DNA from: Atriophallophorus winterbourni
Taxonomy: Eukaryota > Platyhelminthes > Trematoda > Plagiorchiida > Microphallidae
Direction of reading: 5' to 3'
Assembly (NCBI GenBank): GCA_013407085.1
Contig: JACCGJ010006393.1
Span: 62,001-126,000 of the forward strand
Length of the DNA: 64,000 nt
Shown here one piece after another: positions 20,001 through 32,000 of the stretch. The translations under genes and the position numbers were made by a program. Position 1 is the first letter of the stretch. Every line of letters begins with the position of its first letter. Below the pieces are notes generated by a model. The model worked only from the letters and a program-made list of their open reading frames with translations. It had not been told where the DNA came from and did no database searches.

Positions 20001-23000
20001 CCTCGCTCTAAGCATTGGCATAAGCTTGATCTTATTCTTGTTACGCGAATTAATATAGGAAGCGTGCTCCACACCAGATCATATGAAAGCGCCTACTGCG
20101 ACACTGATCATTCACTGGTCTGTGCAAAACGGAAGCTTCCCCACATGAGATTTCACCGCACCAAATTGTCTGCTAAGCCTAGGATAGACGTCACTCGCAT
20201 GTGCGAACCTAATCTAACTGCGAGATTCGCAAAAGCCTTCACAGACGAGTTCAACAAGACAACCCCACTTGAATCTGCTTCAGAAAACTGGGAATTGATA
20301 AAAAGCTGCATATGCCGAGTCGCACTTTCCACTTTCGGTCCGAAGAAAGCTCGAACGAGCGACTGGTTCGAAGCAAACGCTTCTGAGATGACTGCTGTGT
20401 TGGATGAGAAACGCTCAGCATTCTTGAGGTTCAAAGGTATGCCAACAGATGAAAACTTACGTCTTCTAAGAGCACCTAGAAATAAGGTCCAACAGACAGC
20501 AAGGCGATGTTTAAACGACTTTTGGACTGAAGTTAGCCTCAATCTCCAAAATGCTGCGGATACCGGAAATTTTCACGGTATGTATGATGGGATCAAGAGA
20601 GCTATTGGCCCAAACAAACTTAAAACGGCTCCCATTAAGTCTTTATCTGGTAAGCCGATTGTCGACAAAACTCAACAGATGGAAAGATGGGTAGAGCACT
20701 TCTCCTCCCTCTACTCTAGGGACAGTACGGTTCTACCGCATGCACTTGAAAATGTCGAACGGTTGCCGACCATTGAATATCTAGATACCCCTCCTACTCT
20801 TGATGAGCTCAATAAGGCAATCGACCGCTTAGCGAATGGGAAGGCCCCTGGTGACGACGGAATTCCACCTGAGCTCATCAAATGCGGTAGAGCAGCATTA
20901 TTACAGCCTCTTCACCATTTGCTTCTTCAGTGCTGGCAGGAGGGGGGTGTCCCACAAGAGATGCGAGACACAAAGATCATCACGCTATTTAAGAATAAGG
21001 GTGACAGAGGCGACTGCAACAATTACAGAGGAATCTCCCTTCTGAAGCATTTGAAATTCGCCGAGGTGTCAAACAAGGGTGTGTTCTTGCTCCCACGCTG
21101 TTCGGCATTTTCTTTGCTCTGCTTCTGAAGCACGCTTTTAAGACGAGAACAGAAGGCATTTACATACGCACGCGAAGTGATGGCAAGCTTTTCAACCTGA
21201 ACCGGTTGAGAGCACAAACCAAAGTACGGGATGTGATAATCCGTGACCTGTTGTTTGCCGACGATGCAGCCTTTATTGCTCACTCCCAAGAGAACCTACA
21301 GTCGCTAATGGACTGTTTTTCGTCGGCATGCAAAGACTTTGGTCTAACAATCAGCACGAGCAAGACCAAAGTCCTTGGTCAAGGGACTGTATCGCCACCA
21401 ATCATCACTGTTGGAAACTGTCAGCTTGATCCAGTACATCATTTCACATACCTTGGTTCAACCATTGCGGATAACCTCTCGCTAGACACGGAGATTGATA
21501 AGCGGATTGGCAGAGCAGCTGTTATTCTGTCCCGTTTGAACTCTCGTGTTTCGGGGTAACCGCAAGCTGACTGTAAAGACAAAGATGATGATATACAGCG
21601 CGTGCGTACTAAATCTTTACTGTACGGCAGTGAACCTGGACCACCCACGCGAGACACGAACGGAAGCTGAATGCTTTCCATCTACGAAGCATCCGTCGTA
21701 TCTTGAACATATCGTGGGTGGACAGAGTGACTAATGCTGAAGTGCTTTCAAAAGCTGGTCTACAGAGCATGTTCACCCTATTGCGACAGCGCCGCCTTCG
21801 CTGGCTTGGTCATGTCTACAGAATGGAAAATGGTCGTATTCCGAAAGATCTACTCTATGGTGAGTTGCAATTAGGAAGTCATTGCACGGATGTGCAATCG
21901 TGCAGCATTTCTGTGCTGTGCGGCTAACATCTTGCTAAATTAATTGGCCAACGGTAGCAAGCTGCATGCTGAAACACGCTGTAGTCTCCCTGCCATTTCT
22001 ATTTCCATTTCCACTCTGGTGTCTCCTCATTTGCGGATAAATCTGTCTAGGCCTGGGCAACCTGACAGTATCTTAGCCCACGTGCAGTCTCTGACTGTGC
22101 GGCACTTTGCCTGGATCAGGCTTGTGCTTTCATTCATTCAATTAGGAAGTCAACCATTGGGCAGACCGCACTTGCGGTACAAGGATGTTTGCAAAAGAGA
22201 TATGAAAGCTCTTGATATTGACCCCGCAAGTTGGGAAGAACTTGCTCTTGACCGCTCACTTTGGAGGCATTGTGTAAAGCGTCGTCTGCAAGCCGGGTAG
22301 GAGCAGATACAGCTCTTGGCTGCTGAACGCAGATCACGCCACCGGCGTGCAACTGATGCAATACAACAGAGTTCTGACTATCGTTGCAAGCGCTGCGGGA
22401 GAGATTGTTCCTCCCGAATCGGACTGTTTAGTCATTCAAAAAGCTGCAAAACATGAAATTCATGCGATTGTGATGTACATCCTTGGTCGACATCGACCGA
22501 CGGAGGCCAACAACAGTTCAATTCTTGGGTGTAATATTTCCCAATGTCATGAAAACTCCATCACTCGTATCAGATTGATTAATGCTATGCTTTGTGTTTT
22601 GTATGTGACTAAACTGGAGATTCTTATCACTCTGTAATTGCAATTTTTATTCTTCGATTCTCTGCCCGAAGGGAATCCATGTTAACGTTTTGTTCACAGC
22701 TTTTTATTGTCCCTTTTGCTTTTTCCAAACAGGAAAAGCACTTTTTCCACCAAGTCAGTCAGCGATTGTCTAAACCGAACATCTTCATCCTGAACAACCG
22801 ATGGGATGCGTCTGCCAACGAAATGGACTATGTGAAAGAAGTGAGAACTGTTCAACGTTGGATTATTTTTCCCCTCCGTTTTCCGAACCCATTTTATTAT
22901 TTCTTATTTGCAGGTTCGTGAACAACACTTACAACGTTGTGTTGCCTTTCTGGTTGATGAGTTGAAAGTATGCACTCGCGCGGAAGCGGAGGAGCATGTC

Positions 23001-26000
23001 TTTTTTGTGTCCGCACGAGAAGCTCTGGCGATGCGAACACGCGCAGCGGGACAATCATCATTCGGCACTGGACCCCCGTCCGTGATTGATTCTATTGGCT
23101 CACCTATTCCTCAAAGTAAGCACACAAAGTCACTTTCTCCTCTCATTATCAACACTACTATTATTTACCTTCGGTGATCTCAACGATGTGACTGACTTCT
23201 CGCCGCCCCCTCAATACCGTCATTATTATCTCTCCATCCATATCGACCCCCTGATGACGGCACTTTCAGTGACTAATAAAGCTCATTATAGCTATCCAGC
23301 TGCTCCACCTGCCTCATTAATCCGGCATCCAGTCCTTTACACAAGGCACCTGACCGGCTGCAGCATACTATCGATTGTCTGTAACGCTACATGCCAAATT
23401 GGTGTCAGTGTTTTATACCTATCGCGGTTGCTTTTCACTGCTATGCATAGATACGTCTTGATTATGTTTCGCGCAAAACGAGAACGATGCTTCTTTGTTG
23501 TTCTAAGGATGTCGAATCTTCCCGCTATCATTCTTGTTCGCTCGTCGGCCCTTGCTGGTCGCTGTTGACTGTGGATGTAAGGCTTCTGTGAGATGATCTC
23601 GTGCCTCATAGCGTTTAACCTGGCTGTCAGATTCGGGAAGAAATATCACTCCCGGCAGGCTCACATCGATAAACGTGTTGCGATGGATCGGTGGCGTTTG
23701 CACGGTCGCCGTGCTCATTGTCTGGTATGGTATGAAAGCACAAGTCTGATCCAGGTAAAGTGTCGCACAGTCAGAGACGGCACGTGGACGATGTTGCTGT
23801 CAGGTTGCCCAGGCCTAGACAGAGCTCATTGTCTGGCTTGAAGATGAGGCTTTACAAAGTGAGCGGTCACGAAGAAGATCTTCCTAACTTGTAGGGTCAA
23901 GATACAGAGCTTCCATGCCTTTTTGGCAAACGTCTTTGTTCCAAAGTTCGACTTCTTGATTTCAACTCCGTATAAGTTAGATCTTTCGGAATACACATGA
24001 TCCAGCCAGTGTAGCTGATGCTGTCGCATTAAACCAGCTTTCAAAAGCACATGTGCCTGTGTAATTTCATCTGCAATATGTTCTGGATGTGACGAGTGCT
24101 CCGTAAATGGAAAGCATTCAGCTTCCGCATTTTCTTGCGTGGATGGTTCAGCTTTCACTTTTAGACGGTAAATCATTAAGAACCCATGCGCTCTATACCA
24201 TAATCTTTGTCCTTACGGTCAACTTGCGGTTTCACACGACAAGTGGACAGTTGCTCTATCAATTCGCGTATCAGTTTCGGTGTATAACGAGAGTCTATCC
24301 ACAATAATTGAACCAAAATATAGGTGATGTGAAGTGCTGGTTCAAGCCGACCATTTTCTTCCGTAATGACGAGAGGCGACGTAGTCTCCTGGCCACTCAT
24401 TTCTTGTTACTGTTTTTAAATACACCGTGATTTTCTTTTATGCGCAGTTTTATCCCGTATAAGTACTCTCAAACCCTTCTGCTTATTGCCTGTGATGTTG
24501 CTCTGCTGCTATTATCTCGCTTTAATTATTTTGCTCGTTTCTTCCAGTGCCGTATATGGCGGAAGGATGGGAAAGTCGCCTTCAGGAATTTAGTGATTTC
24601 GAGGTGGTTTTCGAGGTACGTTTTCGATACCATTCTCTTATAGATTCTATTTTCTCATGGGCTGCATTGCTTCTTGTATTTTTTGTGGTTACATTGTTAG
24701 AATCTTTCGCAGTAGCTTATATGTAGGTGACTGTAACCAAAGATGATCTACAAAACTGACTCTAAATTAGCATTGTTGGTTTTACTGAACATAACTCACC
24801 AACGATGACGAATAATCAGAAGAACGCTTTTTCTCTTGGTGATGTCCTCAGGTTTGGACAAACAAACATGTGAATCGAAATCTAACTGAAATTTAACCAT
24901 CCGTAATCCAAGTCACTCAGTCACGTGAAATGTTTTCGTTCGATCGAGTTAATAACCAGGCTAGTAGACCATCAAGTAGACCATCTCGACCGCCTAAAGA
25001 TCGATGGTCCAGTTATTAACAGCCATAATTCCCTGTCTTATGTTCCACAGAAAAACTTGTCCGAATCCGCCACTCGGACCAAGTTTGCTACTCACTGTGA
25101 TCAAGGCAAGCAAATTCTAGAACGGTTCCGTTCTGTGATGGAGACGGTCTACGAAACAACGGTAGAAGAAAAGTAAGTGACCTTGTTAATTGTCACGCAT
25201 CTGAATGGCAAGACTTTTCTGAAGTCTAGTTACCTTCCAACCCAGATTGTAGCGTGATTTTTCTAGCGTCTTGTTATTTATCTCACTTTAATCTAAACGA
25301 TTTGTTCACACTGCCGATAACACAAATGTGATGTTGCTTTTTTAACCCTATCCACAGCATGTCATGAAACCAGGTTTAAATGTTGTTCCTTAAGTAGATT
25401 GCTGATATACCTATTCCCAATTTGTGGCACTTTAAATGTGGTTTTCAATCCACTCATGTTATCACACGCTTCCATCTCTTCTTTTGTTATCGCTCATAAA
25501 AGTTTTATGAAGTCAATAAAACCTATAAACTTGTATAAAATCAAAGGTCTGGAGCCAGTTAATGCCGCACAGCCAAAGGCTTCACATGCTCGGAGGTACT
25601 GTCAGGTTTCCCAGACTTGGACAGTTTACAGCGCCTCTGTGTATGTATGTGTATTCCAATGAATAGCTTTTATGGGGAAATCCGTGTGTAAATTGCAGCT
25701 GATGATCAACATTCGAAGCTCATTTATGCTCGAAGATTACACTAGAAACCTATTTTCCGTCACACCAGTGTGACAGCATCTCAGCCCATTGTAAAACGAT
25801 TTGAATCCACTGTTGTATGTATGGTAGCATAGTGGCCACGTTTGTACAGCGGATATGACGTTTGTCTTTCAATAGGACGGTCGATGTTCCACTCCATTTT
25901 GGGAGGCGGGATCAGCGCAACAAAACCATTTAAGTAGTGGGTGATATCATATCACCTAGACGGCGTCATGATAAACAAGCCGGAGATAAGTAATGACCAG

Positions 26001-29000
26001 GGTCTGCTAAGGGATAAAACACGATTTTTGGTTTTATTTTAGTTTGATTTCACTTTTTTTCTTCTCAAGGGACGCTGCTGTGCGATGTCGAACACTCTCG
26101 CAGGCTCATCTGGAGGAAGTTCGCTCTCGATTGACTCGAGCGAAACAAGCCCTCGAGGAGATGATCCACACTTGTTTGGCTCGTGTGGAGGCTCAAGTCG
26201 CGAGCGCGTTGAATGCCGAGATACGTCGCCTCGGTGAACTGGTGGAATCATTCAGCCACCCGTTCCACCCAGATCCCGCGCTTCTTCTTCTTTACAAGCG
26301 GGAGTTGAGCACTCACGTGGAGCGCGAGCTGGGACGAAAATTGGCAGCCGCTTGCGCCAGTGACATTTCGAATGAAGTGACCCGATCCGAGCAGATCATG
26401 ACATGTGAGTGAGATATTGTTCCCGGTTTATTAAACCAACCGCTGATTTTCTAACTTACAATGAAGCGATGTTAGCCTGATGGAATAACTCTCACAGATA
26501 CGTGTGCATCAACATAGCATTATGTCGGCTGTTTTTTCGACCTGCGTGTCTTGACTTTCCTGAAAGCAAACCCTGCAGTCAATTCCGCTGTTATAATTGA
26601 ATTCAGTGATACATGGATATTCATTAGGCCCACACAGGTGGCATCGTAATGCAGTACTTTATCACAAGTAAGGATCTGCGACAAAAATTCTCGGTGTTTT
26701 CATTTTTCTTCACATTTAATCGACACGGCGATAGAGCAAGCTGCCTGCAGACTTACACGGGACAGTGGCTACTCTCCGGTGTCGAATGGGAATTGAAAAT
26801 TTTTCGGTACTGTTTACAAGGTTTCTGGTTGAAGGGGAAGAAAAAATGACTATTCGTGTACACGAATTTTCAGCAATTTACCTAGTTTTTCCGCAAAGTT
26901 ACGAAAATGTGAAATGTATGAAATCACACAAGCCTGATTCAGGCAAAGGGCTGCACAATAAATACTATACATGGATCAAAATACTGTCAGATTGCCCGGT
27001 TCTAGACAACCATGCGAATTAAACTAGAAAATGAAGTTAGAAAAATAACCATCCCAACTTCAGTTATCAGATTGCCAGACACATCTTCAACTCTGAAACA
27101 GCCATCGATTGCTGTATTGAGCCACTTAAGGAACAAATGTTTCAGAATTTGAGTAAAATATCGGCTTTGAGTGGAGGAAAAAACTTTGCAGGCAACAAGG
27201 GTCTTGTTTAGTTGTTGTGAACTATCAGAAGAAATGTTTTTGACCAATCTTTTGTATTCACGGAAGCGACGATTCACAATACTGTCTCGAAATAAATCCA
27301 CTGAAAGATAGCTCAATCTTGAGATGACCTTAATACTAATTCTAATCAGCAAACAATCCTTTTCAGGGAGGCCCTGAAAAACTACGGGGGATGCGAAGTG
27401 GAGATGTGGAACGATGCAAGAAAAACAAAGAGTTGATTTGCATTGGGTGGGGTGGATAGGGAACGGAGGCGAAGAGCATATAGAACATATAGTGACAACC
27501 GGCGAACTTGGTCCCTCTAAGACTGTCGGAAATTATAACGCCAAGGTACTTGAAGCTACTACATCTTTCAAACACCGAGCCATTAAATGAAACATGTGGA
27601 ATATTTTGATGCAGTACTGAACATCGCTGACATCGACCATGTTTGAAAATAACATTTCTTCGTATTTTTGGGGATTCAAAGATAAATCAAGTGTGGATGA
27701 TCTTTTACCAATGCTTGTAATCATTAATTCTAAAGCATGTTGGTAGACTCGACTATTGTGCTTCAATGCAACGGCAACGTCGTCAGCTTATTTGATAGTA
27801 AATGCAGAAGGGTTACAAGGAAGATCAGAAATGGAAGTAGAAAATTGAAATGGGGACAGTATTGCGCCCTGCAGGAGACCACGCGGAATCGGTATCGCGA
27901 CCGTATATTGAAGACGACCTTCGAAGTAGGATGCGATCCATTGACTAATGTTTGATGGAACACCACATTCAGATAGTTTTCCGATTAAGGAACTTAGTAC
28001 AACATTGTTAAACGCATTGATATGATCCAGAAAACAAAGTTGTACAGCTTTCGATTTACTGTCCAGAGAACGTGAAATATGATCCATAAGCAACGCGACA
28101 GCATCAAATGTTGGAGATTTTTACGGTAGGGTAACTGATATACATAATGTACCGGACAACTGGAAGACATTTGTTTTAACTCAAGGCTTTTATACAGATG
28201 GATTACCAACAGTCAGACTTAATTGCTCTTTCCGTGCAACGATTGAAAATTGATGCGATAGGTGCCGAAGATACACCAGCGCATTCCTTTAATACAATGG
28301 GTGAGAGTTTATCTGGTCCCAAGTTGCACGGATGTACAATCGTACAGTTCTTCTGTGCTATTCGGCTAACGAAAATAGATTCTTTTGGGTAATAATTGTC
28401 AAAACAAGAATTGATATAGGATGTTGCAACATCACATTGTTTGGAGACATCCTGTTCATGGAAAATATTGAAATTCGTTCTATCAAACATGTATTTGAAG
28501 TCTAAAATATTGTCATGTTCACAGGCTCTAGTAGTCGCCTTTCTGCCCAATACCAATAGTCAGGATTGCCAATGGCAGCAAACGTGCCAGCAAGAAACAT
28601 TTTGGGTGCATTAGTGAGAGCGCAATTCAGACAGGCTACAGACCGTGCTGAGAAATAAACAATATTTTCAGGAGACAATAGAGAATACTTAGAATGATTA
28701 AAATTATTGAAGTCACTAACAAGCAGAAGCAAAGAATTTTGTATGGGCGGTTCATCAATGAATGCGTTAATAGTGACAGATTGACAATTTGGGACGACAT
28801 AAGTATTTATCAAAGTTAAGGGATTGAAAACGGGAAAAATGAAAAGGCTTGCTCTCGGCGGCTAGGCAAGATATGCCAGATTTATCAAACGTAAAATTCT
28901 GTTTTCTATAAGAACACTGGTCGCTTCCAATATAAGTTATAACTTCGCCACCATGATTTGCTGACAAAGAAATAATTTCGCGGTGTTCTTTGGGTTTGTT

Positions 29001-32000
29001 CGCTTCGACGAACAGTTGATGAATGGGCCGCAATAATACACTTTACACATTCTACAAAGTATGAGCCGAATTCTGAACGTCCCTAACTGTTGCTTCCTCT
29101 GTTCTCGAATTAGTGACAAAGTCGAACTTTCTTCTTCGGTTTATCTAATTTTACTTGTGAAATGTGCAGTTATGAATCCCCAATGTTTGAGAAATGACCT
29201 TAACTAGACAGGAACTAATTATAGCCCTACCGCGATTCAGATTCACCGTTATCATCCGTCAAGGCACTACCCGTCACCATTAACTATTTTCTTCCAGGGT
29301 TTGTTTCACCTACATTCACCCTGTTGCTACTCACGGACACCAGCGATATTTATTCCTCGTTTGTTGTTTTAGATCGAAGCTATGTGCTTTACCTAGGTAC
29401 TTCAGATACGTTGAAGGCATTCTTTTCTTCGGTTACCGTTCTATGGAATTTCATGTTTGTTTCCTTTCTCGATCAATCATCTTAACATTCACTTTCTTAT
29501 ACTCAGCCAAACTAGCTGCGATCGTCAGCGACGAGGCACAGAAGAACCGAATCTTGCAAATGATCGATCCCACGTCGTTTCAACCGGAATTTCACGTTGA
29601 CTGTCGTAACTTGTGTGCCGATTTTCGCGAAGACATTCAATTTCGTTTCAGTTTAGGCCTCGGTGTTCTGTTCCAGCGGTTAGCTATGGCTGGCCGCGGC
29701 CCACGCCAGGTAAAATAGTTTTGTTGTCTTTGTTCTAATACTTTTTTGGTAATCGATTAGGAATAATTACAAACAATTATTTTCGGTTGTCAACATATTA
29801 ATGCTTACAGTTTTGATGCATTAATATATGGTATGATGGTATGAAAGCACAAGCCTGATCCAGGCAAGGTTCCGTACAGTCAGAGACTGCACGTGGGCTA
29901 AGATACGGTCATGTTGCCCAGGCCTAGACAGATATGAGAAAGAACATGGAAATGGTAGTGAGACTCCAGCCTGTTTCAGCATGCTGCTCACTAACTCTGG
30001 TCAATCTATTTAACACGGTGTTAGCCGCACAGCACGAAGTACTGCAAGATTGCACATCCGTGCAAACAGATCGTGCGTTGTACTATCTTTAACGAAACAT
30101 CACTATTTTTGCCACTGACTTGTTTGCAAACTTTCAAGTTGCCAATCTATTTTTTTCACTTCCCCCGTTCCTACAACCGTCTACCGGTTTCTTGATAGTT
30201 ACTCCCTTTAGGCGCAGACATCAAGATTGGTTTCAGTTAATTAGCAAATAATGCTTCGCATTGAAGTCACTGTTGAACACTGCCGGTGAAAACGAACCAC
30301 GTTATTCGACTACAAAACGAAGGGGTTGCCGAAATGCTCCGAAATTATCAGTGTATTAATTTTACTTAAACTCAACTACTGGTTTCGGGCTGTTTGCCCT
30401 CTCGTTACCCATTGATCTAGGGATGTGGCAAAGGGTTCACTGTAGGTATTTCTCAAAACTATCCACCACGACACTTACGTTTACTTCTATCATAATAACC
30501 TCACATGGGAACCTTTCTTAACCAAAGGTATCTGCTGTTCTTCAATGCATGCGGATTCTGATAGTAGTGTCCACGCTTGATGAGTACAAACACTATGAAA
30601 GCGCCCGTGGTTTATATGATGGAAATTCATGCAAATATGGAATTTTTAATCTTTAGCTGTTATTCATTTGTTGAATTACTTCAGCAGTAATGTCAGATCT
30701 TTGTGTTTACTTTACTCGTTCGTTCGACCCCATACTTGTACGGGATCAGTGACATGCAGGGTACTTGAATTCGGATTTTGTATGTTGATGGTGATCGTTT
30801 GCATTTTGAATAAAGGAATATTGATGCCTGCTCATTACACTTAACTTTGGAATGGTAATGCAAAATATTTCGCACCACAGTCTATTCACATGTGTTATCG
30901 CGATACATCGATTTTGTGTTGCACATGTTTCATGCCTCTGCTTGATGACTGTCTGTCTAGTCGTTTAACTATCAATCCTGCTTTTGCAGCTGTGTTTACG
31001 AGCTTTCTACCTGACTTTTCATGGCGATTCTCTGCGTGCAGCCACTTGTCTCCGATAGCTTTCGCTGATCATTCAAAGTTCACTAAAGCTGCCCTCCGTT
31101 CGATGTCAGGTATAAATTTGAAATCACAAGCCTAATCCAGGCAAATCGCCGCACAGTCGTGTAACCCGTTTGCGCTAAGGTACTGTCAGGTTGCCCAGGC
31201 TTATGACAATAAAAGTATTTGAACATCGTGATTCTGTGTAGGAATACTATATAACAGTGGCATACAAGTGTAACTCTGTTTATCACTTTACCACTGCTTC
31301 AAGGATCACTGAATCTGATCTTACTGTCTCCACCTGATGATGGCAAACAGCCATAAACCGATAGTGGTGTGTAAAGGACGGTGATGTGAGCATCACAATA
31401 CATGGTTTTTATAAGAGCTTTGAGTGCTTGACACTTTTTGATTCTGTATTTGGCTTGTTCAATATTCAGAGCTTTCAACTCTCTCTCTACGTCTTTGTAT
31501 CACGTCTTTGCGACCAAAATAAAATTCCATCTCCTGATTTCAACTACGGATAAGGTAGAGCTTTTGAAGTAGCACCGTTTTCCGTTCTATACTCAATACT
31601 ATCTCAAGGTGGTTACCGGGGCAACAGTATAGTGGACCTGGGCAACCCGACAGTATCCTAGCCCACGTGCAGTCTCTGACTGTGCGGCACTTTCCTGGAT
31701 CAGGCTAGGGCTTTCATACCATACCATGTAGTGGACAATGAAGCACCTATCTGGTGTTATTACTCTGTCCACCCACGTCATGTTCAAGATGCGATGGGTA
31801 CTCCATAAATATATAGCATTCATTTCCGTTTGAGTCTTACATAGATCGTCCTTGTTTCACTGTCGTATGGTAAAGCATTTTGTTCGCGGGGGCTGAATCA
31901 TTTAATTTTCATAAATATATATGTGCCATGTCGTTTGCGCATTGACGTTTTTTTCAACAGCAACGAAATATGTCGAAAACGGACTCGTGGGTTTCCTTAT

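Noticed and set aside
23240..23275. ccctgatgacggcac as another hammerhead core
   Set aside because: No GAAA, stem III or stem I partners follow; it is only a heptamer match.
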